Shown in pieces: positions 16,901 through 25,756 of a stretch of 64,000 nucleotides of DNA. A program made the translations under genes and the position numbers. Every line of letters starts with the position of its first letter. Positions within the stretch are counted from its first letter, which is position 1. The stretch lies in the NCBI GenBank assembly GCA_021773115.1, contig JAJFKS010000017.1:1-64000 (forward strand), in the 5' to 3' direction. Origin of the DNA: Woeseiaceae bacterium (GTDB lineage: Bacteria; Pseudomonadota; Gammaproteobacteria; Steroidobacterales; Woeseiaceae). The notes beneath the pieces were generated by a model, which ran no database searches, was not told the DNA's origin, and saw nothing but the letters and a program-made list of their open reading frames with translations.

Positions 16901-17403
16901 AAGAAGCCAGTTGCGGCATGTGCCCCTCCCACAAGTGTCGTATGCGAACAACAGAGTGTTCGGTGGATCCTCAGAAATTGCTCTCCTTCGCGAACTAGCT
17001 AATGCTTATGAATACTTCGAGTACGGCGGTATTCGACGCTGGGTAACAGCCGCCATTTATTAGATGCGCGAAAAGGGAAAAAGGTTGGTGGCGATCAGGC
17101 AGAAAATTCAAGCGGGACACGCTTCGATCGTAATAATTTGATTATCAAGAAGAAATAATCGCTACGCTCTGCACTTGAGTACCACGAATTCCGTCCCAGT
17201 GAGTCTGAGTGCACTCAGTCAAGGCAACGGCTGACTGCCACACCCGCATAATTCTATGGAACAGGAGTGGAGCGAGGACAGGCCGAAGGCCCATCTCTTC
17301 GGCCGCGCAACAAGACAATGAGAAGAAAACACCCCAAAATATAGCCGCTACGCCTGTTCCATTTGTTTGAAGACGAATAGCTTGCACAAGAAGAGACGCG
17401 CCC
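16901..17403. other. 503-bp intergenic stretch with repeat-like DNA
   Basis: No gene is supported here. It contains the palindrome CTGAGTGCACTCAG (17205-17218) and, at 17273-17296, a 24-base string found again at 24233-24256 with one mismatch. Minus-strand translation around that string gives EEMGLRPVLAPLL, which resembles QMGLRPVLGIFLA at the second site, so both may be ends of a decayed mobile or repeat element. Confidence 0.5.
17273..17296 (+). repeat. 24-base dispersed repeat, copy 1
   Basis: CGAGGACAGGCCGAAG then GCCCATCT; the second copy at 24233-24256 differs at one base. Both lie in long intergenic gaps and in the same orientation. Confidence 0.65.
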
Positions 17404-18108
17404 ATGTCCCAAAACACATCCGTTTCGACCATCGTTTTCGATGTGAATGAGACGCTCCTCGATATAACGGCTCTCGAGCCTTTGTTCGAGCGCCTCTTCG
17501 GCAATCGGTCTGCAATGAGAGAGTGGTTCGCGCAGTTGATCCTCTACTCCGAGGCCATGACCTTGTCGGGTCTGTACACACCGTTTGGCGAACTGGCCGT
17601 AGGCACACTACGTATGGTCGCATCGACTTACGCGGTGGCGATCGCCGCCGGCGATATCGAAGAACTCAAAACGCGACTCGCTACAATGCCGGCGCATCCC
17701 GATAGCGCCCCGGCCCTCACTGTGCTGCAAAACGCTGGATTCCGGCTTGTCACCCTGACAAATTCGGCGAGCACATCATCACCCACACCACTCGAACATG
17801 CGGGGCTCAGCGAATTCTTCGAACGCTCGTTTAGCGTCGAGGAGGTTCGAAAATTCAAGCCAGCCCCCGATACGTATCACCATGTGGCAAACGAGCTAAA
17901 TGTCGAGGCATCGAAGTTGTGCCTCGTCGCCTGTCATCTTTGGGATACGATCGGTGCCCAAGCTGCTGGTCTCTACGGTGCACTCATAACTCGCACCGGC
18001 AATGCAATTCTGCCTGCGTCAGGAGTTCCAGTACCGGACTTAGTTGCACTGGATCTAAGCACGCTCGCCGACCAGATCGTTCGCCGCTGGCGATTGTCCG
18101 TCCCATAA
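17404..18108 (+). CDS. Haloacid dehalogenase type II-like hydrolase
   Basis: The 234-residue protein is a HAD-superfamily hydrolase. Motif I is FDVNETLLD with nucleophile D13, motif II is in LVTLTNSAS, the motif III Lys is in KFKPAPDTYHHVA, and motif IV is in LVACHLWDTIGAQAAGL. The cap domain lies between about 20 and 95. The layout matches (S)-2-haloacid dehalogenases, although the exact substrate is not provable and many relatives are phosphatases or of unknown activity. The motif IV region has HLWD where the classical enzymes have HxWD, so that feature is kept. It is a single gene between repeat-rich gaps. Confidence 0.85.
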   Translation: MSQNTSVSTIVFDVNETLLDITALEPLFERLFGNRSAMREWFAQLILYSEAMTLSGLYTPFGELAVGTLRMVASTYAVAIAAGDIEELKTRLATMPAHPDSAPALTVLQNAGFRLVTLTNSASTSSPTPLEHAGLSEFFERSFSVEEVRKFKPAPDTYHHVANELNVEASKLCLVACHLWDTIGAQAAGLYGALITRTGNAILPASGVPVPDLVALDLSTLADQIVRRWRLSVP

Positions 18109-18163
18109 ATTCGTCTGAGTTGATTTGATTGGAATTATTCGTGTAGCCGGTTAGAGTCAGATC

Positions 18164-18537
18164 ATGAGCAAATGGCTATCAATATTTCCTGGTGCGATCG
18201 TTTCCATGTTTCGACCAAGGCGAAATCTCCCTTTTGAAAATCTGTTACTGCACCAACAACTGGCTGTCTTGAAGAGCAAGGGTGTGAGACCGCAGTAAAC
18301 TCAAGTCGATCGAGTTTTCTGGGTGATATCGTCAAAGATCTGGTCCCACTGGCGAAACGCATTACACATCGTCCGACCGGAAACTGTTATGCCCCGAGGG
18401 CAGGCTTCGCGCTCCGATGGCACCGAGACGGATTTCGCAGGTATTGGGCACTCAAATGTAGAAAATGTGGCCGTCCGCCGATAGACCCGAAAGTTCGTGT
18501 CCTTATTCGGCGCATGTGCAAGGCCAATCACTTGTAA
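18164..18537 (+). pseudogene. Broken integrase (rve-type transposase) N-terminal fragment
   Basis: From ATG 18164 the translation reads RPRRNLPFENLLLHQQLAVL, then a TAA (18296-18298), then TQVDRVFWVISSKIWSHWRNAL and IVRPETV. A 26-base insertion (18389-18414) shifts the frame, after which RWHRDGFRRYW, GRPPIDPKVRVLIRRMCKANH continue to TAA 18535. This is the N-terminal half of a widespread integrase family whose intact members read RWHR.GFR.YW and RPP.....R.LIR.M. The DDE catalytic domain is absent. The remaining 18538-18676 holds nothing else I recognise. Confidence 0.75.
18389..18414 (+). repeat. 26-base dispersed repeat, copy 2, inserted in the integrase remnant
   Basis: ATGCCCCGAGGGCAGGCT then TCGCGCTC. 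Removing exactly these 26 bases joins GTT to CGATGG and restores the integrase frame (PETV-RWHRDGF), so it behaves as an insertion. Copy 1 is at 10462-10487. Confidence 0.6.
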
Positions 18538-18676
18538 GTAATCTTGACTTTTGTCGAGTAGCGCGTGGCAGCGGGTTGCTGGACAATGGATCGCATAGCA
18601 ATAGCAAGATATCGACCCGCCAGAATGTCACAATACAAGATTAAGATACTCGACTTGGCGCATTGGAAATCCTTAT

Positions 18677-19744
18677 ATGAAAAAATCGAGTGTTACGGTC
18701 CTCTTGGTGGCCGCTGCTGGCGCCGCATACTGGACGATGGGGCAATTCGGTACGGCCCCTGTGCTGGTGACCGAAGGGGAATCGGGCTCGGACCGGGCTG
18801 TACCCATCACAGTGGCCACCGTCAGCGCGGCGCCTTTTGCGGACCGTGTCGAGGCTATCGGAACCACACTTGCCAACGAATCGGTAATTATTACCGCCAA
18901 GGTGACTGACAAAATTTCGCGTATTCATTTCGCCGATGGCATACGGGTGGAGAAGAATGATCTGCTGGTCGAGTTGACCAACGATGAACAAGCCGCCGAA
19001 CTCGCCGAAGCCAAGGCCGACCGGGACGAAGCCAGCACGCAGCTCAAACGGCTTGAAGAACTGGTGGAAAAAAATATCGTCCCAGTATCGCAGGTTGATG
19101 AAACCCGGGCGCGATTATCGATAGCCGACGCCAGGCTTGAAGGCATCGTTGTACGCCTGAAAGATCGTGTCATTCGTGCGCCTTTTGCCGGCGTGTTGGG
19201 CTTTCGTCAGGTGAGTCCCGGCACGCTGGTGACACCAGGAACTGCCATCACCACACTCGACGATGTGTCGACGCTAAAGCTCGACTTTAGCGTGCCGGAA
19301 TTGTTTCTAGGCGCAATTCATGTTGGCGATACGGTGAATGCAATGAGCCCGGCCTATCGCGATGTGGCGTTTCAAGGCACGGTCGCGAGTATTGGTTCGC
19401 GGGTGGATGCCATAACCCGCTCTGTTACGGTACGCGCGTCGGTGCCAAATGATGCCGGGGCGTTGCGTCCGGGTATGTTGATGACGGTGGAATTACAAAC
19501 GGCCGCCCGAACATCATTGGCGGTACCGGAGGCGGCCGTCGTACCGACAAACCGAGATGCATACGTCTATGTCATCGACAGTAACAACATCGCAGAGCGT
19601 CGCACCGTCACGACCGGTCAGCGGAGGGACGGGCTGATCGAGATAGTTTCCGGTTTGACCGCGGGTGAGCGTGTCGCAGTGCTCGGCCTGGTCGACCTGC
19701 GTGATGGTGTGTCGGTCGACATCGCCGAGCCGGAAGGCGCCTGA
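18677..19744 (+). CDS. RND efflux periplasmic adaptor
   Basis: The 355-residue protein has an N-terminal anchor or signal (about 1-20). Two lipoyl halves follow (IGTTLANESVIITAKVTDKI... and VIRAPFAGVLGFRQVSPG), flanking a rather short coiled-coil hairpin (about 100-150, rich in Glu, Ala and Lys). The barrel domain and a C-terminal membrane-proximal domain (VPEAAVVPTNRDAYVYVID) complete it. It lies two bases before the RND permease gene, so both are co-transcribed. The pair lacks an outer-membrane channel gene, so TolC-like sharing is assumed. Ribosome binding before ATG 18677 is weak (TGGAAA). Confidence 0.93.
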   Translation: MKKSSVTVLLVAAAGAAYWTMGQFGTAPVLVTEGESGSDRAVPITVATVSAAPFADRVEAIGTTLANESVIITAKVTDKISRIHFADGIRVEKNDLLVELTNDEQAAELAEAKADRDEASTQLKRLEELVEKNIVPVSQVDETRARLSIADARLEGIVVRLKDRVIRAPFAGVLGFRQVSPGTLVTPGTAITTLDDVSTLKLDFSVPELFLGAIHVGDTVNAMSPAYRDVAFQGTVASIGSRVDAITRSVTVRASVPNDAGALRPGMLMTVELQTAARTSLAVPEAAVVPTNRDAYVYVIDSNNIAERRTVTTGQRRDGLIEIVSGLTAGERVAVLGLVDLRDGVSVDIAEPEGA

Positions 19745-19746
19745 GC

Positions 19747-22700
19747 ATGTGGTTGTCCGACACCTCTGTTAAACGACCGGTTTTCGCCAGTGTATTGAGC
19801 CTGCTGATCATGGCGTTTGGCATACTCTCGTATCAAAACCTGACAACGCGAGAATACCCTGACATCGTGCCACCGATCGTATCCGTGGCGACTGATTATG
19901 CCGGCGCGTCGGCCAACATTGTTGAAACGCGTATCACTCAGTTACTTGAGAAGCAGATCGCCGGCATCGAGGGCATCAATAGCATGTCCTCGGTCAGTCA
20001 GGATGGCTCCTCGCGCATAAGCATTGAGTTTGATCTCGACGTCGATCTGGATCAGGCCGCCAACGACGTACGCGATCGCGTCGGTCGCGTCGCGCGTGGA
20101 TTGCCCGATGGCGTCGATTTGCCATCAGTATCAAAACAAGATTCAGACGCCCGCCCAATCATGTACATGAGCCTGACCAGTGACGTCGATATGACGCCGA
20201 TGGCGCTGAACGATTATGCCGAACGTTACTTGGTCGATCGATTCAATGTAATACCCGGTGTATCGCGCATGGACGTGTTCGGATCCGGCCGCCCGTCGAT
20301 GCGCATCTGGCTCGATCGCGTTGCACTTGCCGCACGCAATCTAACGGTACAGGATATTGAGAGCGCGTTGCGACGTGAGAATATCGAACTGCCTGCGGGC
20401 ACTCTGGAGTCCAGCGATCGTCAACGGCAAGTGCGCCTGACTCGCGACTACGAAACCGAAGATGACTTTCGTGCATTAGTCATCGTACGCGGTGACGACG
20501 GATATCTCGTGCGCCTCGGCGAAGTGGCGCGTGTTGAACGTGCACCCGAGAATATCCGCAATGTATTTCGTGCCAATGCGACGAACACCGTTGCGATGGG
20601 CGTGGTCAAGCAGTCTACCGCCAACACCGTCGAAGTACTCGAAGCGGTAAAAGACACCATCAATGCGATCAATCAGGATTTACCGGGCGACATGAACCTG
20701 ATCCCGAGCAGCGATGATTCGCTTTATATTCGTGCAGCGATTCTCTCCGTATATCTAACCATCCTGGCGACCACGGGGTTGGTCAGCGCCGTGTTGTGGT
20801 TTTTTCTCGGCTCATTACGAGCGACTTTAATTCCAACAGTGACGATTCCGATCTGTCTTGTGGCGTCATTCATGGCGCTTTCCGCTTTTGGCTTCACGAT
20901 TAATCTGATCACACTGCTGGCGCTGGTGTTGTGTATTGGTTTGGTCGTCGATGATGCCATTGTTGTTGTCGAAAACGTGCACCGCCGAATCGAGAATGGT
21001 GAAGCCCCACTACTCGCCGCATACAAAGGCACGCGACAGGTCGGTTTTGCTGTGATTGCGACCACGCTGGTGTTGGTCGCCGTGTTTACGCCAATTATTT
21101 TCTTAAACGATAATCTCGGCCAGCTCTTTGGCGAGTTGGCCGTGACCGTGTCAGCAGCGATGATTTTCTCAACGGTGCTGGCGTTGTCGCTCACCCCCAT
21201 GATGTGTTCCAAGCTATTCAAGCCTGCCGCCGAAGCTGGGCGAATCAGCGCTGCCATTGAGCGTGGCTTTAAGCGATTAAACGATTTCTATGCCCGCACG
21301 CTCACGTCGGTATTGCGTGTGCCTGTTGTTGCGATCGGTGCAACGCTGTTTGTTGTCGGGGCCAGCTGGTACTTCTACGAGCAAATTGATAAGGAATACG
21401 CACCACAGGAGGATCAGGGGATTTTCATCGCGAGCTTCCGGGCGGCTGAAGGCTCCAGCTTCTCCCGAATGGCTGATTTTGTCGATGACATTGAAGCGCC
21501 GATGTTGACGCACATCGAGTCTGGCGTCTTGCAGCGCGGACTCCTGCGTATCCCCGGTTTTGGAGGACGCGGTAACAACACCGCGATTGTGGTCGTCACA
21601 CTCGACCCGGACCGGCCTCCTGAAATGCGTACGGAGGACATAAAAGACGAACTGACTGCAAAATGGAACCGAATTCCGGGCCTGCAAGCTTTTACCTTTC
21701 TTCGTTCCGGTTTATCGCGTGGTGGGGGTGGTCAGCCTGTACAGGTAGTGATCGGCGGAACCAACTTTGAAGAACTCGCGCGCTGGCGAGATATCGTGTT
21801 GGCTCGGGCGGCGGACAACCCGGGCTTGGATCGTGTTCAGGCCGATCTTGACGATACGCAGCCGCAGGTCTCGGTGCGCGTTGATCGCCGTCGAGCGGCA
21901 TCACTTGGCGTCTCGGTTGAAGCCGTCGGCGGTACGCTTGAATCAATGATGGCCGAGAAACGCGTCGCCACTTACGTTGTCGACGGGGAAGAGTACGAAA
22001 TCATCATGCAGGCCGAGGCAGATCAGCGACAAAGCGTCAGTGACCTGCAAAACATATTCGTGCGTTCGGCGGTTTCCGGTGAACTTATACCACTATCAAA
22101 TCTCGTCACTATTGAGGAACGTTCCGGTGCCAGCCAGCTAAACCGCTACAACCGTTTACGCGCCGTGACCATCAGTGCGAACTTGAGCGGTGATTACACG
22201 TTGCCGGAGGCACTCGCGTTTATCGCGCAGGTCGTACGCGATGAACTTCCGGCCGCCGCGCAGCTTGACTACAAAGGCGAATCGCTGGAATTCAAGGAAG
22301 CCAGTGGCGGATTGTTTTTTACGTTCGGAATCGCACTGCTCGTTGTCTTTCTGGTTCTGGCGGCTCAATTCGAGAGCTTCATTCATCCGATTGTGATCAT
22401 GGTGGCGGTGCCGCTGGCAATAGCAGGTGGCCTGCTCGGATTATTTCTGACAAACATTCCATTCAATATCTTCAGCCAGATTGGCATGATCATTCTGATC
22501 GGGATCGCGACGAAGAACGGCATCTTGATTGTTGAGTTCATCAACCAGGTGCGCGATAGCGGCGAGGAATTCGAACCTTCAATCGTAAAAGCGGCCCGCA
22601 TACGCTTACGACCGGTGTTGATGACGACGATTTCTACGTCAGCCGGGGCGCTTCCGCTGATGCTAGCCAGCGGAGCAGGATCGGTGAGCAGGCAGAACCT

Positions 22701-22857
22701 GGGCATCGTGATGTTCTTTGGCGTCCTGCTTAGCGCCTTGATGACACTTTATGTTGTCCCGGTATTTTATAAGTTGCTGGCGAGGGGCACACGCTCGAGA
22801 AACGCAGTTGCGGAGGAGCTGAACGTATTGACGGAACAACGGGCCCCCGGCAGTTAA
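19747..22857 (+). CDS. RND multidrug-type efflux permease
   Basis: The 1036-residue protein has the twelve-segment RND plan. TM1 is at about 12-30, the first large periplasmic loop at about 35-335, and TM2-TM6 at about 340-520 with the proton-relay GLVVDDAIVVVENVHRRIE in TM4. A second loop and TM8-TM12 follow (FTFGIALLVVFLVLAAQFES, GIATKNGILIVEFINQ). The relay Asp pair (DD in VVDDAI) and the Lys in ATKNG are present, so it should be proton driven. It resembles the HAE1/MdtB-AcrB group. The substrate is not predictable. It follows its adaptor directly. Confidence 0.96.
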   Translation: MWLSDTSVKRPVFASVLSLLIMAFGILSYQNLTTREYPDIVPPIVSVATDYAGASANIVETRITQLLEKQIAGIEGINSMSSVSQDGSSRISIEFDLDVDLDQAANDVRDRVGRVARGLPDGVDLPSVSKQDSDARPIMYMSLTSDVDMTPMALNDYAERYLVDRFNVIPGVSRMDVFGSGRPSMRIWLDRVALAARNLTVQDIESALRRENIELPAGTLESSDRQRQVRLTRDYETEDDFRALVIVRGDDGYLVRLGEVARVERAPENIRNVFRANATNTVAMGVVKQSTANTVEVLEAVKDTINAINQDLPGDMNLIPSSDDSLYIRAAILSVYLTILATTGLVSAVLWFFLGSLRATLIPTVTIPICLVASFMALSAFGFTINLITLLALVLCIGLVVDDAIVVVENVHRRIENGEAPLLAAYKGTRQVGFAVIATTLVLVAVFTPIIFLNDNLGQLFGELAVTVSAAMIFSTVLALSLTPMMCSKLFKPAAEAGRISAAIERGFKRLNDFYARTLTSVLRVPVVAIGATLFVVGASWYFYEQIDKEYAPQEDQGIFIASFRAAEGSSFSRMADFVDDIEAPMLTHIESGVLQRGLLRIPGFGGRGNNTAIVVVTLDPDRPPEMRTEDIKDELTAKWNRIPGLQAFTFLRSGLSRGGGGQPVQVVIGGTNFEELARWRDIVLARAADNPGLDRVQADLDDTQPQVSVRVDRRRAASLGVSVEAVGGTLESMMAEKRVATYVVDGEEYEIIMQAEADQRQSVSDLQNIFVRSAVSGELIPLSNLVTIEERSGASQLNRYNRLRAVTISANLSGDYTLPEALAFIAQVVRDELPAAAQLDYKGESLEFKEASGGLFFTFGIALLVVFLVLAAQFESFIHPIVIMVAVPLAIAGGLLGLFLTNIPFNIFSQIGMIILIGIATKNGILIVEFINQVRDSGEEFEPSIVKAARIRLRPVLMTTISTSAGALPLMLASGAGSVSRQNLGIVMFFGVLLSALMTLYVVPVFYKLLARGTRSRNAVAEELNVLTEQRAPGS

Positions 22858-22918
22858 GCATTTCAGCTAACATGGTGCCGTCTCGTTTTCGGGCCAATCC
22901 AATCAAAGGAAGTTCATA

Positions 22919-23944
22919 GTGAAAGCAATTGCGTACAAGAACGCAGGTCCGATCTCGGCGAAAGACGCCCTCATCGAATTCGAGACAGACATACCGAAGC
23001 CCGGTCCGAACGACCTGCTCGTTGAAGTGCGCGGTGTCTCGGTCAACCCGGTCGACGTTAAAGTCCGCGCCAATATGCAGCCGGATAGCGGACCCCGTAT
23101 TCTGGGTTTCGATGCCGCGGGGGTCGTGAAAGCGGTTGGTTCAGACGTCACCCGGTTCAAGCCCGGCGACGAAGTGTTCTACGCGGGCGATCTTACTCGT
23201 CCAGGTACGAACGCTGAATTTCAGTTGGTCGACGAAAGAATCGTTGGCCGAAAGCCAACATCACTTGGTTTCGCCGAAAGCGCTGGAATGCCCCTGACCA
23301 CTATCACGGCCTGGGAAATGCTGTTTGACAGCTTTGGTCTCAAAGAGGGTGAAGGCGAGGGCGAATCACTCCTGGTGATTGGTGGTGCGGGTGGAGTGGG
23401 ATCGATCCTGATCCAGCTAGCTAAGAAGCTTACGGGGTTGAATGTCATCGCAACGGCGTCGAGAGCGGATACGCAAGCCTGGGTCAAAAAGATGGGCGCC
23501 GACCATGTTGTCAATCACCGCAATCCGCTCGACGAGGAGATGAAGTCGCTGGGAATTTCGCCACGCTATGTGGCTGCACTTACAAACACGGATGAACATA
23601 TCGGTTCTATCGTCGCGCTGATCAAACCGCGTGGCCACATCGCGCTCATTGACGACCCTGAGGGTCTCGACATCATGCCTTTGAAGCTCAAGGCTCTTTC
23701 TCTGAGTTGGGAGTTCATGTTCACGCGCTCCATGTTCCAGACCGAAGACATGGACGTTCAGCACAAGCTGCTGAACCGCGTTGCAGACCTTCTGGATGAC
23801 GGTACCTTAGTCTCGACCGTTAACAAACGTGGCGGTACCTTGAGTGTTGAAAGCCTTCGCAGCGCACATGAGTATCAGGAGAGTGGAACCGCGATTGGGA
23901 AGACGGTGTTGGACGGTTTCAGCTTGGTGGGCATTCGCACTTGA
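22919..23944 (+). CDS. Zinc-independent quinone-oxidoreductase-like dehydrogenase (MDR family)
   Basis: The GTG start at 22919 follows AAAGGAAG. The 341-residue product has a GroES-like N-terminal domain (about 1-125, [14 protein letters not shown]) and a Rossmann domain (about 130-320) with the nucleotide loop [15 protein letters not shown], and [13 protein letters not shown] after it. No structural-zinc cysteine cluster is visible, which matches the zinc-binding-alcohol-dehydrogenase-named but quinone-reductase-like ZADH1 subgroup. It probably uses NADPH on an enone or quinone. It stands downstream of the RND operon with no shared function obvious. Confidence 0.9.
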   Translation: MKAIAYKNAGPISAKDALIEFETDIPKPGPNDLLVEVRGVSVNPVDVKVRANMQPDSGPRILGFDAAGVVKAVGSDVTRFKPGDEVFYAGDLTRPGTNAEFQLVDERIVGRKPTSLGFAESAGMPLTTITAWEMLFDSFGLKEGEGEGESLLVIGGAGGVGSILIQLAKKLTGLNVIATASRADTQAWVKKMGADHVVNHRNPLDEEMKSLGISPRYVAALTNTDEHIGSIVALIKPRGHIALIDDPEGLDIMPLKLKALSLSWEFMFTRSMFQTEDMDVQHKLLNRVADLLDDGTLVSTVNKRGGTLSVESLRSAHEYQESGTAIGKTVLDGFSLVGIRT

Positions 23945-24306
23945 CTGGCTGTTCCAAAGATTGAGTTCGAGTTCAGAAATATCAGGATGTTAAAAATTTG
24001 AACCGTGGTTTCGATGGGTCAATGCACGTTTTTAGGTTGCTGATTTTATAGAGAAAAATGGGATCAGTTGCCCTGGCTTCGAACCATATGCTCTAAGCGA
24101 CGTGCTAGGCGATTGCACGGCAGTCCTATCGGAACGTTCGGAGGTTCGCTCCGACGAGCGACAAACCAGCACCGCCGGTTTGGACGCCCGTAGTGTGCCC
24201 AGAAGAGGTGACGAGCGTAGCGAGGAATATACCGAGGACAGGCCGAAGTCCCATCTGTCCTAAATAAACCCCAGGCAAAATTAGCCAACAGATATCGGCT
24301 GAGGAC
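23945..24306. other. 362-bp intergenic stretch with repeat-like DNA
   Basis: No gene is supported. It holds a small stem (TCGGAG 24138-24143 with CTCCGA 24149-24154) and the second copy of the 24-base repeat (24233-24256). Minus-strand translation gives MGLRPVLGIFLATLVTSSGH, echoing the stretch near 17275. It is probably part of a decayed dispersed element. Confidence 0.45.
24233..24256 (+). repeat. 24-base dispersed repeat, copy 2
   Basis: CGAGGACAGGCCGAAG then TCCCATCT, one mismatch from the copy at 17273-17296. Confidence 0.65.
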
Positions 24307-25734
24307 TCAGAACTTGACAGAGATCTCTGACGTAAAGCCGTCAAATCCCGCGCCAATCTGGCCGCCTGAGTTGGCACCCTCATCCTGCTCGACATACTCG
24401 ACCTTCAGGAGCGTCCTGTCATTGAACCAGTAACCCGCCGCTACCTGGAGACGCTCGACCGTGTTGTCAGTTTGTGCGATTAAATCTGATGTGTTCTCGG
24501 CTTCCCCGTATCGCGCCGCCAGGTAGAATTTCTCCGGTATCAAGAAATGTTGTGCCTCGAAAATGAAATACTCCACGGATGTATCGCCGCTCACCACATT
24601 GGTTGCGTCAAAAGTTGTGCCATTAGGATCCACAACTCCGTTCACGCCGAAGTAGGTAATGCCCGGTACCGGGTTTCCTGCATCGTCTGCGAAAGTGAAA
24701 TCATCGGCGGATTTGCCAACCATGAAAATCAGGCTGGTTTCCGGCGAAGGCTGATACGCCAGGTTTAACTGAACAATCGACTGATCAAGCCCCGGCATAA
24801 CGCCAACATGGGTATCACGTTCACTCGAAGCTGAAGCAGAGAAATTGTAATTTTCACCGTCACCGAAGCGATAATTGGTGGTTGTCACACCGGCCAGGCT
24901 TGCGATACCGTTTTCAAAGATCAGTTGATCGCTTTGATTGGCCTGGAAGAAACTCAAACCCGCTTTGATGCCGCCGGCGAATTCGAGCGCTCCCTGGAGT
25001 CGGAAATTGTAGCCTCGACCCTCCTGGAATGCCTCCCCAAAACTTGACGTTGTCATATGGCCAGCAACGGTAAAACCACGAATCGTACCGCTACCCAGTG
25101 ACCTGTTGTAGCTCAGTTCAATACCGTTTTCTGCGGTTGCGTAGTCCGTCATTCCGTTACCAATGAGCGCATTGCCCTGGTTGTCGGCACCGTCCTGGAA
25201 ACCTTTGAACTGAAACGGGGCTGCGCCGATGTTGCCGAGACGAAGCTTCAGGTCGGCGTCGTCACGTGCCTTGCCGAGAAGGCCAAACAGGTCGAACTCG
25301 ATACCCGCGTAATCCTGGTGAAACGAGAAATCCCGGTCGCCGTTGTTACCAAAATCGTTCGGCTCTTCCGCGATGTCGATGTCAGCCGTGATGTGTTCTG
25401 TGATGTGGAACTTGAGTTGTAAATTGACTCTGAGACGGCCGAAGCCATCGGACTGTTTTTCGTCGGCCGGACGAAATGCTCCCGGTTTCGCCTGAATCGC
25501 CTGGAAATTCTGCAGAGCGAGGAAGTTGATTTCTACGCGGTCATTGAGGAACGCGTTGACCTGGTCCGCGGGTATGTATGCAGGTGCTGATTCGCTGAGT
25601 TTCTCGCCGAGTACCTGCGCAGGCGAGAAAGCAGCAATAACTGCGGCTGCGAGCACAGCCAGCTTGTCAATGGTCGTTGTTGGTCGGGCATTGACGTGGT
25701 GATCGGTGCTCGCATTCGGGCGTGAATTGTCCAT
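24307..25734 (-). CDS. Outer-membrane porin of the hexitol locus
   Basis: ATG 25734 follows a consensus ribosome-binding site (AGGAGGTGACCC). The 475-residue product has a long N-terminal region, a signal peptide hydrophobic core at about 23-42 (LAVLAAAVIAAFSPAQVLG) and then an all-beta barrel with alternating strand and turn sequences. The last residue is Phe (TSEISVKF), the barrel-assembly signal. It resembles carbohydrate or alginate-export-type porins rather than OmpC. It is adjacent to, and probably co-transcribed with, the mannitol-type dehydrogenase, so it likely lets hexitols into the periplasm. The assignment to hexitols is inference from context. Confidence 0.85.
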   Translation of the reverse strand: MDNSRPNASTDHHVNARPTTTIDKLAVLAAAVIAAFSPAQVLGEKLSESAPAYIPADQVNAFLNDRVEINFLALQNFQAIQAKPGAFRPADEKQSDGFGRLRVNLQLKFHITEHITADIDIAEEPNDFGNNGDRDFSFHQDYAGIEFDLFGLLGKARDDADLKLRLGNIGAAPFQFKGFQDGADNQGNALIGNGMTDYATAENGIELSYNRSLGSGTIRGFTVAGHMTTSSFGEAFQEGRGYNFRLQGALEFAGGIKAGLSFFQANQSDQLIFENGIASLAGVTTTNYRFGDGENYNFSASASSERDTHVGVMPGLDQSIVQLNLAYQPSPETSLIFMVGKSADDFTFADDAGNPVPGITYFGVNGVVDPNGTTFDATNVVSGDTSVEYFIFEAQHFLIPEKFYLAARYGEAENTSDLIAQTDNTVERLQVAAGYWFNDRTLLKVEYVEQDEGANSGGQIGAGFDGFTSEISVKF

Positions 25735-25756
25735 GGGTCACCTCCTGTAATAGCTG

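Noticed and set aside
15899-17002. A 367-codon plus-strand frame
   Set aside because: It is the mirror of the MacA-like adaptor gene and has no recognisable domain of its own.
17145-17504. A 119-codon minus-strand frame (MPKRRSNKG...) spanning the start of the HAD gene
   Set aside because: It overlaps the HAD gene antisense; only the MGLRPVL stretch is of interest, and it is described as a repeat.
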